Shown: piece after piece, positions 34,916 through 46,163 of the stretch | How the letters are laid out: every line of letters begins with the position of its first letter | Numbering within the stretch: position 1 is the first letter of the stretch | Source of the DNA: Taenia hydatigena | Taxonomy: Eukaryota; Platyhelminthes; Cestoda; Cyclophyllidea; Taeniidae | Assembly (NCBI GenBank): GCA_036345935.2 | Contig: JADWOT020000001.1 | Coordinates: 28,307,627-28,371,626, forward strand | DNA: 64,000 nt | Direction of reading: 5' to 3' | Translations under genes and position numbers: made by a program | Notes under the pieces: model-generated | Told to the model about the DNA's origin: nothing | Seen by the model: only the letters and a program-made list of their open reading frames with translations | Databases searched by the model: none

Positions 34916-34942
34916 GAGAAGCGTTCGACGAACACGCTTCTC
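34916..34942. repeat. Near-perfect 27-nt palindrome, type copy of a family
   Basis: Arms GAGAAGCG and CGCTTCTC enclose TTCGACGAACA, whose own TTCG and CGAA pair, so the whole can form a cruciform or RNA hairpin. Clear relatives in this orientation lie near 22755, 23712, 27831, 33890, 45191, 53391 and 61577. In the opposite orientation they lie near 25767, 30021, 36421, 47267, 48345, 56106, 60031 and 63503. Each is flanked by TTGAGGACTACTTAGTC-like sequence on one side and GACGACGGTTC-like sequence on the other. Confidence 0.8.
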
Positions 34943-35454
34943 CATATGGAACTGTCGTCATTTCCCTTTAAGATAGTAAAGTAATCGCTTCGTCTGCTCT
35001 CACTCTACCGTTTTTGGCAAAGAAAGTTTACTCCGTCACACATTTCAATGTATCTGTCAGAGGTCGAGAGTAAACGAAAAACAACAATCTAGCTACTCCA
35101 TTTGCGGGTATCTTAAGCCTCACTGCCCATGTAAGCCAGCGTGGACATGAATAATGCAGTCAGGTCAGAGAAGGACCAAAACGTCAAATGGTTATTGTGG
35201 GATGATGCTATCAAATGTGCGAGGTGTTGGTTTAGTGGCAGACTTATGAAGGGGAGGGGGAGGCGAGCAATTCGAGTCTACATTCGCGTGACCTGACCAA
35301 TGTCTTACCTCGAACAGCAAGCGTGAACCATTTGGCGTGTTGGCCTGCATTTTGTGTCATCATTGTCAACCTCGGCGTAAAAACAGCATTACAGGCATTT
35401 GTACTTGCAATCAATTGATATCACAGCTTACTCGTTGACCAGCGGATTAGTAGT

Positions 35455-35830
35455 TCGTGATTGTGGCTACAGATACTGCCACCATGCCTCACTTCATGCT
35501 CACCAATGATTATGCGAATCACCCATGTTGTCGTCATTATCTTTAACCCGATTCTGCTCAAGTGTGTAGCAAAAGTTAGGGCTCGATGTGCCAAAAAGCC
35601 TTATTTAAAGCAAACTATCGCGCCATAATACAAGGAAATGGGGTAGGGAAAGGCGGATTTATCAAGACCCTTCACTACGCCTTTTAATGCCGAGTTAGCA
35701 TTTCGCCACCATATCATTTGCCAACGTTGACAAATCGGAAGCAATTTCGGCATATCGGCACATTTGCACCACGTGTGCTTGACGAAGTAGTCCCTAATGC
35801 TAGACGAGAAGTTGTCTGCTCTAAGTACAG
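35455..35830 (+). repeat. Short repeat block, inverted copy at 58.7-59.03 kb
   Basis: Contains CCCGATTCTGCTCAAG, GCATTTCGCCACCATA and CGTTGACAAATCG, all found inverted at 58690-59035. The copy here includes a partial palindrome near 35800. Confidence 0.65.
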
Positions 35831-36389
35831 ACACGGAGGCGTAAAACAAACAAGAAAATCCATCGAAATGTGTGACACACTCGACTTTTATTCCCTTAGA
35901 AAGGGTAGGGAATGAAAGTGGACAACGAGCAGACTTTATTTGCACTTGCTCAGCCCACTAGACCGATTATCATCACACGAGAGAATTCGAACAGTTCCAC
36001 TTGTCTTTCAATGCCAACTTTACAGATATAGGGGACACATGTCAGGATGTTGACTTTAGGCAAACGCTCGAAAGAAAAAGTTGGTCACGCATTGAATCCG
36101 ACTTAAACTACTGCGGTCACAACGTGAGAGAAATGTAGTTAAGCAGGCGCCTTGTGTTTCGTGAATAGGCAGTCAGCAATTGTGGTACTCAGTGGTACCA
36201 CATCCCAATAATGACGACTCTGAACGAACTAGATTCTCATAAGTGTGAATGCTTGTAGGAGAAGTATAACCGCCTTGCTTTCCTTATTACGAATGGACTG
36301 AGAGCAAGAAGCAAGCGCTCTTCATCGGTGAAACAATAAACAGAGCAGAGTGACGAGAGAGTTGAGCTGATTCGAAAAGTACTCTTCTC

Positions 36390-36640
36390 CATCGAAGGCA
36401 GATGACGACGGTTCTGTAGCATGAAGCGTGTTTGTCGAACGCGTCTCTTCTAACGTTGAGGACTACTTACTCATGTATATCTATCGCAGATGCGCCGATG
36501 TAATGAAGCGCCTGACGAACTCTCTTTTGCCAAGTAACGCGGCAGTCAATCTGGTCGTTAAAATCGGCGGAGAAGCGTGTGTCAGCGGCTCTTCCACTCC
36601 GCGATAGCATCCGTCCTTCTGTGAACGTGCATCATTCGCA
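36390..36640 (+). repeat. Palindrome module with adjoining block
   Basis: Plus-orientation palindrome at 36421-36447 followed by TTGAGGACTACTTAC and a GCCGATGTAATGAAG...GTCAATCTGGTCGT block shared with 63545-63660 and 28150-28260. Confidence 0.6.
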
Positions 36641-37008
36641 CTACTGAACCTCAGTCATGTCATCAGTGATGCATAATGTCCTCTGCCTGCACTCAATCCA
36701 CTCGTTTGGGAAGAGTAAAGTGAAACCAAAAACCAACCATGAATGCTGGTTGTTCAGCTATTTATCAAGCTCGCTTCCTAGTCAACCCTTTCTTTGGTTG
36801 CAACACTAGCATAAAGCAGCTTGGAAGGCGTGTCAATTATTGTTCATAACACCATGCTGTGGGAGACTGGATATCGCTTGAAGGATCTCACACATGAAAC
36901 ACAGGACTCTCGACAATCAAGAACTGAGAATCGAGACACAGTCTCTACATATCCGTGATACCGTCGTAGGCTTTGATTTATGGTATCATCCACGTGCTCT
37001 TCGCTTAC

Positions 37009-37103
37009 ATGCGAGAAGGCGTTCATCGAAAAAAACCTTCAGATATTTCTTTGTTACTTTCACCTCTGGTGGCTCGTTTGCGTCTAGATTTTCAAAACTG
37101 TAC
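37009..37103 (-). CDS. Well-supported exon inside repeat territory, unknown
   Basis: Minus strand: strong acceptor gctttccttcttctggtag, G plus 31 codons plus T, donor gtaagc at 37008. It reads YSFENLDANEPPEVKVTKKY then LKVFFDERLLA, an acidic and then basic/hydrophobic peptide with no low complexity. Splice sites and phase are clean, and the peptide is unlike anything in the repeats. It has no second copy in the window. Family not recognised. It implies that part of the repeat territory is intronic for a minus-strand gene. Confidence 0.5.
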
Positions 37104-37209
37104 CTACCAGAAGAAGGAAAGCAACAGTATTGATTAGATTCAAAAGGGCGAAGTGTTATGGGTTCTTGCAATCCCAGCGAACTCCGAGTCTTCCGACAAT
37201 CGCTCACAG

Positions 37210-38326
37210 GTCAAGAGCAATCAGTGACCATCAATATGCTCTATAGAGACCGCCCAGAACATGGACTCATCTGTAGGCGCCTTCACCGCTGTCTGGCTTC
37301 CTCGCCAGTTCCAATTCACCTAGACGCACCTTGACTCATTCGTTAAATGGGTGACGATGACTCTGACTTCAGACTTCTAGCCGATGAGTTCCTCCATTCT
37401 CGTTTGACCAAACCATCTACCTGAACTACCAACTGCTCAACTGATTAGTTCCTATCGCTGCTTACCCCATTACAGTGTCCATGTTCTCTGGAGGCGTTGA
37501 TGTCACCCCTTGAGACCTTGGTGTCTTCATGACCAAGATGCTAGCGATGATGTTTCTCATTGTAGATGGGCGGATTAGAACTGATAGATGAGTATACCCG
37601 AAGAACTAAGAGATATTGTGGCGAAACATCAACACAATCGCAGTTAAAGGTCTAAAGATGTGACGTAAAATTCTCGCCAACTTTCTACTTCGATTATCTT
37701 TATAGTGCGAAGTTGTGAAAGTAATCAAAGTGGAAGGTGGATAAGAATTTCATATCAAATTTACAAAACCTTTTTCTTGTGTCTGCTTTGCTACTTTACC
37801 ACGAAAAACCCACGTTTTGGCAAAATTGATGGTGTTCGACAATGAGCTCAGATTGCGAAGAGGCTGAACCTGCAAGCTCCAAGTTGATTACGTTCCATTA
37901 TTTAAGCAGTGCGACGCTCGCCTAGGGAGAACGAACTAGAACAGCAACTTTCTTTCTACAATGTCTTTACGTGAGGGTAGCGATCTGGTTAGCTTATTGC
38001 TCGTAAGAGCAAAGACAAAGACTTGAGTTTTTTGTGCGTGGCAGCGAGTTGTTCGGAAGGCGATGTGAGTCGCTGTTGCGAGCATGGATCGAATGTAACG
38101 AATCCAGTGAATGATGCTGTGCTTAATAAAAGCCTCCTTTCGACTCTTAATTGAATTTGATGTGTATTTTGTGGTCATGTAGTGAGAGTGAGGTGAGGAG
38201 AGCAAACGTTTAAAGAAGAGACATGGGAGAAAATGGGGTGACGCGATTTGTAGCTGGAGAGGAGGGAGCATTTGGCAACGCGTTCCCTCCATTCGGATAA
38301 AGACCGTATAAAAGAGGTTTCAGTAG
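37210..38326. other. No confident gene
   Basis: A minus-strand frame of 118 codons (37936-38292) with KHSIIHWIRYIRSMLATATH and a gtaaag donor-like site is the only candidate, and I could not find a good acceptor. Part of 37440-37560 resembles 43380-43440 weakly. Confidence 0.3.
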
Positions 38327-38467
38327 ATTGTGCTATCAATATTTCGCAATGTATTTGTACTGGATGATTACCCGGTCACGATGCAGGAGTTGTCAGCGAA
38401 CCTGCACTTTTCGCATGCCTCCAACCCCATCGTTATGTATTTACACATTATGACTGCAAAGTTTCAG
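38327..38467 (+). CDS. Adenylate-kinase-like exon
   Basis: Acceptor aaagaggtttcagtag, exactly 47 codons in phase 0, donor CAG|gtcagg at 38468. It reads IVLSIFRNVFVLDDYPVTMQ then ELSANLHFSHASNPIVMYLH. The FVLDDYPVTMQ segment fits the nucleoside-monophosphate kinase signature (hydrophobic-hydrophobic-LDG-F/Y-P-R-T-x-x-Q) with D and V replacing the usual G and R. The following strand-like IVMYLHI sits where the kinase core strand is expected. Substituted signatures of this sort occur in multi-domain adenylate kinases such as AK9. If right, it is one exon of a large gene with huge introns. Confidence 0.45.
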
Positions 38468-38810
38468 GTCAGGTCTACATGTAGCCCACTCACACTTTCA
38501 CGCACCCACCACGCGTCTACCGGTTGATCCACTTCACATTCGTCTGTGGTACCGTCAAACCGAAGGATCCATACTCTTTATTTAGACGAGATTGAGTGCA
38601 TTCGTCAACAATTCATTAAGCGGTAAATGCAAAGGTCTGCCAGTTATCTAAAATTTATGTGAAGGCCAGTAGGGGATGAAGTATCTTTGGAACTTTACCA
38701 CTTGTGTGACTCACTAGTAGCATGTTATCCCTTATTTGGACCAAGTAGTCACCCACCTTGATCCACCACGTCCATCCATTCATTCATTTCAATGTCGCCT
38801 TGGTTAGTTA

Positions 38811-39140
38811 CTCACAACGCAACATAACTGCTACGACCGGGTAACGAGTGCGAACAGGTCTGGAGATGGAGGAGTGAACCCATTCACAGAATCGTTTCCA
38901 CGCAATGCTTTCCACCTTGCCGTGAGTAGTCAGGATATGAGTTCACTTCATTGGGCCAATGCAGGATTTTAGGTAACATTTTGGGATCAAGTAACTCACT
39001 TTTAGCAGCATCTCATTTTGATAGCCAAAGCAGCTCTAAGTATGCACATCACAATTTCAGTTAAATATAAATTCGGTGCTTAAAATATTTGCACTAAAAT
39101 ATGTATTGTTGCATTTGTCATTATGCGTGGCATCGCTAAC
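38811..39140 (+). repeat. 330 bp direct repeat, copy 2
   Basis: Partner of 10012-10340; invariant core at 39021-39126. Sequence diverges immediately after CATTATGC and the short CTAACCCACTAA end. No exon frame is kept at its left end here, unlike copy 1. Confidence 0.75.
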
Positions 39141-39149
39141 CCACTAATG

Positions 39150-40250
39150 CCACTTCGCACAACTTAATACACTTAAAAAATTGTATTAATTGTGCTTGTC
39201 AATGCGCTACTCTTATCACACAAATCATCCCTTGTTTTTAATTGTCGTTGCCATGACCACATTGACGCTTCGCTCTAAGGTGACGACGCGGTGGTTTGAC
39301 TGACATTTCTGCTGGCTCAACGTCTCCTCGTGCGGTGATGGCAATTTCGCGCATTGATTTGTTGTTATGGACGACTAAAAGGGCAACTAAGTTCGTATGT
39401 GTGTTAGCTGTTGTAGTGCTGCCAGTTGACGCATTTTGTTTGGCAAGTTAATTTTACATTACCCAATCATGATGTTTGCTATTGTGGATCGCTGCTGAAG
39501 ATGGGTCGGCCTTTCTAAGTTCAGGTTGACTAAATGCAATTGCCATGGGAACAGCATCATCAATGTGGGTTGTTGGAAAAGAGATGACATTGCAAAGCTA
39601 GTAGCATTTTGGTCCACTGAGGCCGACGGCAGCTTCTGTTGATGGAGTCTGCACAGTCTCGGATCACCTTTCCTCCTTATCAGATGTACAAAGCTGCGAA
39701 TTTATTAGCGAACTGGGCACGCCTACGGTTGACAATGGTTCGAATGCATTAAACAATCCCCCACATGCAGAACCATGTACGAGGCGGTGTTATTGTTGGC
39801 CAAGTGAGAAGAGAGTGAGGCTCATTGTGCTGCTTTAATCTAGCAATGCAAAGGTCGCGTACGCAAGCAGAAATGCTGCGTAGACCATTTCTTTGTCCCA
39901 CAACATCGAACTCACATCAGCAAAGTGTGAAGTTTGCGACGATGCGACTGACAAACCGATTGTTGTTGCATCGGTTGTGAGGATGAGAAGGAGGGCGAGG
40001 TATTGTTCCGTATTTATAAGGTTGAAAGTGTAAGGATGCTGAGTTCCATTTGTTAAGCTATTTGATTTTGGAATTCGTTTGTGCGCGTGTGGTGTTTAAA
40101 TATTGCTTGGGAATCAGAGGTGCTAAGTGCATTGCAGTCGCGAAAATGAAGGGATTAACTCGTGGATCTAGCCTGATCTGTGGCTCAATGGCTACAACTC
40201 ATTGTTTTAGCCTTCTCCTCATGGCAACTACCACAGGATAGTAGAAGATC
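39150..40250. other. No feature recognised
   Basis: No repeat partner, no splice-bounded frame and no simple repeat of note. Confidence 0.35.
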
Positions 40251-40259
40251 AAATGGTAT

Positions 40260-40480
40260 TTCATTGTCCGAAGGACAATTCACAATGGAAGAAGACGCAA
40301 TAGTCACCACACTGGCTGACGCTGATGGGGTGTTGTTTTGGAGTGATCTCGACCTCGTCAGCTTGCCCTGTCGTGTTGCACCGCTGTTGCTGATGCCATG
40401 CAAAAGAGCTGCCAGAAAGTGACCGCTTTGACACTGACTAGTGGGGAAAAGGAAAGGTGGCCATCAAGTCCGGTTATTAA
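40260..40480 (+). repeat. Repeat block shared with 54050-54200
   Basis: GTCACCACACTGGCTGACGC and GATGGGGTGTTG match 54085-54125 directly, followed by a weaker match. The overlapping open frames on both strands (40180-40422 plus, 40185-40403 minus) are broken in the partner. Confidence 0.55.
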
Positions 40481-41339
40481 GGTAATGCATCTACTTTTAT
40501 CAGTTTTTGCATCAAAATGGAAGACAGAACGTAGATGAAAGACTTTCACCTCTAGCCACAGTCACACCCATTGGTTAGTTGGACACATGACCATCTCATT
40601 GATATTCTGGTCCGCTGGTCAACGAATGGTTTCGCATCGACTGTGATGTCCTCACATAACGCTTGACAAAGCGCTGCAAGTCGGTCGCATCGACGACAGT
40701 AGCGGAGACGTCTGGGTGGGAGTCTGGGCTTTGGACGATGTCTGTTGAGTGTATTGATGGTAGCCGATTGCTTTCCACCTTTGAGTGATCGTCAGTAAAC
40801 TTGGATTTCGCTAAAATTTTGGCAGCCACAGCAGCTTAATGCATCGGTTCCCTAGTTCTAATCAATACTGTCTATAGCGTTCCTCTAGAAGGGTCCTTTC
40901 GGAAGCGGATGGGTATAACAATGAGCGATCATAAAAAGAAGCGACAGAAAAAGACAAACCGGTTGACCTACTTTTCATTCGTTTGTGATACTGTCAAACC
41001 AAATGAGCATATTCTTTTTTAGACGAGAATGAGTGCATTAGACTGATGACTGAACAAAGCATACGATAACACACATTACGTTCCCCTAATTGAGAGCTTT
41101 GAGCAACTGCAAGACGCCTACGGGATCGCAGGAAGCTTCTCATGATGCGCTTAAACCCTGCAAGGCGACCTGGTAGGAACGCATGCCTTAAGGGTGTGCG
41201 ATGTCTTACTTCCCACAAGTCTAGTTATGGCATCAGACGACCGAGATACGAGGTTTCAGTCTCGTGCTTAGCAATACGATGGGCAAGTATCAATAGACTT
41301 GACTATTTAAGGGTACGTCTGCCATTCGATAAATTTTAG

Positions 41340-41840
41340 GCCTTGCCCAACTTCGTCCTTACAATCATCCGGTCCACTTTACTATCGCATTCGCTGCGCC
41401 TACTCCTTGCAAGTGGGATGCCTATAGAGGTGTCCTTCTGACCAAGCGAGTTTTCTCAATTTCCGTGGTGTTAAAACCCACTCGCTAGTCAGATTCTATT
41501 GCTGTAAGTAGCTGCCTTCGCCTTCCTCTGAGTTACCACTGTTTGAGATAGTTGGTTAACGTGATAGTTGGGTTAGCCTAACGGGTCAGAAGATAAATGA
41601 GTAGCGTGTGCTTAAGGGAAATGGAGATGAGTAGCATGGGCGCCATCAGTGTAAATGCTGTTGAATGCTCAAATGAGAGCTACGAACATGGGTTTTGAAT
41701 TTAAAGTACTGACTGGTAAGGACTTGTTAGGGCACCACAGGATCGGATGAATGAGCAGAAGAAGGGAGAGCAGAGGGAGCCGGACTTCTTGAAGAGGGGA
41801 ACAAGTGGACGCCGCGATCGCTACTCTCGATGAGCTGCAG
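41340..41840 (+). repeat. Block whose inverted copy lies at 58430-58690
   Basis: 41560-41835 (GAAGGGAGAGCAGAGGGAGC, CTTCTTGAAGAG, GTGGACGCCGCGATCG) appears inverted at 58430-58690. 41340-41500 is a diverged inverted piece of the TGAGAC...GGTAGATCC block. Confidence 0.6.
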
Positions 41841-42111
41841 TACTTAAATCAACTTCTAAGCATCTGCCTATTTACCCTCTTTTACTAAAGACGCAAAACT
41901 ACGTGAGCCACACAAAGCGCACCACACTCAGCAAGAAACTTTCTGGTCTTGTTGCGGTCTCCTTCCCACAGTCTGGTTAGTTCAGTCATAAGCCGGACAC
42001 ACACATGTCCTTCCATGGAAGTAAACAAGCAAGCTGACTGATTGGCAGATAGGCACGGAAAGACGTCTCGCAGATGCATTCGTTGTCTGACTTCATCATC
42101 AATTCACCGAA

Positions 42112-42480
42112 GTGTTGGAAGGGCTATATGGCTGGCTCATCGGTCGTCGGGGCGAAGATGACATGACTTGTCGCAAAAAAATTGTTGATTTTGGACAACT
42201 CCAACAAGCCTACGGAGAGGTGTTACACATCTACGTCAACTCCACATATTACACCATGGGCTTGTACGCCTGGTCCTGCCCCATAATAAACTATAGGCCT
42301 GCATATTCACCTTCATCCTTCGCCTCACTTGAGAGGCGTACTTGGCTCTCTATAGAGGAGTGCAATTACAGTCAACCCCCTCTGAGAACCTGGCATCCTC
42401 TTCGGACTAAGAGGGGAGGTGTACCTCTTCCAAATAACCCTACCCCCCTGAGGTCACCTTTAAACAGCCCGTTTTACTGA
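42112..42480 (+). CDS. 122-codon open frame with decayed copy at 53.7 kb
   Basis: Plus-strand frame reading YGWLIGRRGEDDMTC, VLHIYVNSTYYTMGLYAWSC and CPIINYRPAYSPSSFASLER, ending at a TGA. The direct copy at 53740-53990 keeps recognisable peptide (YAQSCPKINYKSEYLPFS) but is broken by a gap and stops. Retained protein similarity between diverged copies suggests coding ancestry, for example a captured exon carried by the repeat. No family recognised; an upstream acceptor was not fixed. Confidence 0.35.
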   Translation: MLEGLYGWLIGRRGEDDMTCRKKIVDFGQLQQAYGEVLHIYVNSTYYTMGLYAWSCPIINYRPAYSPSSFASLERRTWLSIEECNYSQPPLRTWHPLRTKRGGVPLPNNPTPLRSPLNSPFY

Positions 42481-42989
42481 GGACTAAAGTGTGAAATAGA
42501 ATCTAATGTCAAATATTCGGAATATCCATCTTGGACTTTCGACTAGTGAGAGAGAGTGAATGTTACTAGTACATCCAAACAATGAATGGACCAACGTCCA
42601 CCCAGACATGGGAGCACAATCTTCTCCCTTTATTAACCAATGTCATGATGTGGCGATGTGGCCCAGTGCGACGTCAAAGACTCCCACGATATGCCTTTTT
42701 GTCAACTCATTTTACGCAGTCACGTATTCATTCCACGGCCTCCCTTAAAAAGTTCAGATACAGTCTTTAAGAAGTCACCACTGCCAACTTTCGTGTGTGC
42801 ATCACTAATGTCAATTAGTCATTTCCCATTTTGCTTGTAATCGCTTATTACTGCACCATTCGGCATCCCCCGTTGACTTGCAGATCTGTGGTTCAATTGG
42901 CTGGTCGAGTCGATAACAAACTGACTGTAGGGCGTGACTGTGGCTCCGGGTTAAACAGCGGCTACTCAGCACCTTGATTTAATGGCGGC

Positions 42990-44385
42990 TCACCACCTGC
43001 TTCTTTTGCCCACTCAGCTAACTTGCAATGCTCAAAACATGCTTCCAGCCAACCAGCTAGACAGGCTGGCAACCAAGTGAGAGAGAAAGCGAATTTTCAA
43101 ATTAGCTACTGCACAAATTGTTGACACGTTGACTGACTAATCTATCAACTAACCAAATGACCCTCCAACTGATGAAAAGTCCCAAAGAGACTTATATCTT
43201 GGCATGGGTTGGTGATTATGATGATTAAATAGCAATTGACAACTTAGATGGACAAATCTCACTACAAGAGTTCGTTGAGGTTGCACACAACCTGCCATTC
43301 TGTCGCACAAATTGTTGAGTGCTTGACTGACCAAATCGACAAACCAACTGAAAATCCGCCTAACAAGCAGCTAGCGACTGTGTTACTTTGTCAATGTTCT
43401 CTGGAGTGCGTCGATATCATCAGTGAAATTTGAGAACTGGCAATTTGTTTACCTTACCACCCAATGGTGACGCCCAACACAATTGTGGCTTATTGTAGCC
43501 CAATTTAAGCTATTGTCTCCTCTTCTTGTCTCAAGGCGTCTGTCTTAATCACTTGATACACTTTGTTAGGCAATTCGTTCCCAGTGAAGACCAAATGCTT
43601 ATGGGATAGAGTCTTCAGCGCTGCCTTTTCTGACCAGCTCCCAGTAACATGAAAATGTATTCACCTTGCCGACATCCGAGGGTTTAGTGCTGAATTGACT
43701 GTGGGTAGCCGGATTGCTGAGAAGTCGACTGCTCCAAATAATACGACCAGGCAATACCTCAACAACTACTAAAATGTAGAGGTAAAATCCTTCAGAGGTA
43801 ATCACCCCTCTGTGTCTATGTCTATGCCTATGCTGGCTGGGCAAACACCTTTGTCTGGTTTGTCACAGACTTCATTCCGTCTGGGAGAGATAGCTGACGG
43901 TCCGATGCTAAAAAGTGAAGTGAAATTGAGAGGAGACAACTGTTGTGCATATTGGTGATTCTAGTGAATTATCCGCATTAATTACTGCTTCCTTCTCCTA
44001 ATTATTTGATTAATCCTGACCACCTCCTACAGGTTACTATGGCGTCCCTCACACATACTCACCTACCCACCCTAAAGCACCATTTCTCATCCCATTCCCT
44101 TCATTTTGTGCGCCCAAAATGAGTAATGAAGATTAGCACTTGAATTGGACGAAACTTGATTTGAATCATACCACTATGCGAAAGTTAAAGCGGATAAAAG
44201 GTAAGGAGCACGAGCAGCCAAACATCAAAACAAGGCAAGAAAACCGGTATGCTGCCAGGTAGCAGCACTTTACTAATGCGCAGCCTCGGTATGTGCAGAA
44301 GAAGTCTACGCAGACCATTTCATCCTCCGATAGTGTCTTCGCAAAGTCACCGAAGCATGAACATTGCAGCGATGTGACTGCCTTA
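42990..44385 (+). repeat. Block copied directly (54.2-55.3 kb) and inverted (57.06-58.43 kb)
   Basis: Landmarks: AGTTGTCAATTGC region near 43230, TGTTCTCTGGAGTGCGTCGA, CGACATCCGAGGGTTTAGTG, and the GTCCCTCACACATACTCACC tract at 44044. All recur inverted at 57.06-58.43 kb and, more diverged, directly at 54.2-55.3 kb. Confidence 0.75.
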
Positions 44386-46138
44386 TCTGTCGTCGACGAG
44401 AAGAAGAGGATTCGAAAATGAACTGCGTGTGCAGCAGCTCCCAATAACCCGAGCGCGCCAGACTCGAGCGATTGGATTCTATGAGACTTTGTGTACCAAC
44501 CGCTCACAACCTGCTTTTTCCAAGAGTGTAGAGATCAAGAAGGAGGGACGAATTCCATGACCTTTGCACGCATTGCGATCAGCTCTTTAAGCAATACTTT
44601 CATTTTGTTACTTCGAAAAATTCGATTTCAAGTTATGCGATTGATGCCGCTTGGGGCGTTGTTAAAATAGGCCTCACACGGCATTCTCGAAGACGAAATC
44701 ACGAGAGCTATTTACTGGCAAGCAGTGAGGCGGAGAAGATTTTATGCTTGTTTTCTCTTGCCTCCTCTGTGCCCAGTGGATCCCTAAGGCTACGAAGACT
44801 ACGAGAACTTGCTTGGGTCGAAAGGGCACCTCCCATGACATCAATCATGCAAGAAGTGTACGCATCGACATGAGACGGTGATTTTCACTGGATGCTTGTG
44901 AGGACAAAGTTCATCGAGTCTCAAAACTTATCGAGGCAGCATTCGCAAGGGTGTGTAAAGGTGCGGAGTTCGCCTTTCCTTACTTGGTTCTCTTTCGCTC
45001 AAAACGAGTAGATTGGATGCAGGTGGGTGTCAGTATCCAGAACCGGTGCTGTTGCTCCACCGCCACTGTTAATGCGATTAGTGCTGTTGCAACACTGCTG
45101 AATTCTACGGCCAGACTGACCACAGCCTCTTCGTCAGGTCAACACGTTTGCATTATATACGCTTTAGCTAATTAGTCCTCAAAGTTAGACGAGATGCGTT
45201 CGACGAACACGTCTCGGGCTGCCGAACAGTCTTCATCTGCCTTCAGCAAAGTGGAATATTCACTGAACTAACATCATATCACGATAAAGAATAATCCATG
45301 TCTGCCCTCATCCTAGTCTTTTTAAGAATTAAAAACCTATGCATGAACACGAGAGAAAGGGGATGAACGAATGTAGTCACAGGAATTAACAAATCCATTG
45401 AAAAGCGTCGCAGACTCAATACTAAAGCTTCTCTGGTGCAATGATGAGCGAGGATCAAGTGTCCTCATTTGTCCCCTCTTTACCACCCTCCAGCTTTTTG
45501 CCCTTTTGTATGATCGCATGACTCAAGAAAGCGGTTTCGCTACATCTTGCGCTTCAATTGCAATAAGTAGGCGAAGGGACCAAAATCACTGAAGATATGA
45601 GAGACAGACAATGAGTGAATGAGGCTTCTTAGCCAAGGTGGGGTGGCAATTGCTTATTCTATTGTACACTTTCGCGAATTCGTTAGTGAACTGTGGCTAT
45701 TGCACGAAGTAAAAGCACACAACGGAAGAGCTTAGCTCTGTCTGGAGGCGGTCCATATAATCCATCTACTCGCGTCCGTCACCCTCGAGTGATTGGATGT
45801 TGTTTCGCGCGCAATTTTACTTCCAAATCCTCGTCTTCTCGTCGACGACAGGCAAGGCAGCTACACCGTCGCAAGTTTCATCCTTCGGTAGTTTGGTGAT
45901 GACACTGTCGGAGGATGAAGATGGCAGTCCTGCCGAAAATGGTCGACTTAACCTAAGTTTTAAGGATTTCAGTGGCACAGTAACACAGGCGTCCAACGGT
46001 TAATGTGGCCAAATGAGTGTCAAGCAACAGATGACACACCTCTCAAACTGCTTGATGCTGAGAGCGAGAATTAAGTGTGTTCGTTTTGGATAAGTTGCAA
46101 GTCAGTCGATACAGGTGCAGTTTCGCCATGAGCAAAAG

Positions 46139-46163
46139 AAAATACACACACACACACACACTC
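46139..46163 (+). repeat. (CA)n microsatellite
   Basis: A pure CA run of about ten units. The left-arm counterpart at 24842-24862 is an interrupted (GT)n of different length, so the two arms have drifted here. Confidence 0.9.

Larger units (their letters stand above)
32890..35350 (+). repeat. Composite repeat unit, second copy
   Basis: Same module order as 21890-24100 and the least truncated version of the unit. It contains module D copy 3 (33418-33590), palindromes at 33890-33922 and 34916-34942, and fold-back copy 3 between them. It is the best template for a consensus. Confidence 0.75.
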
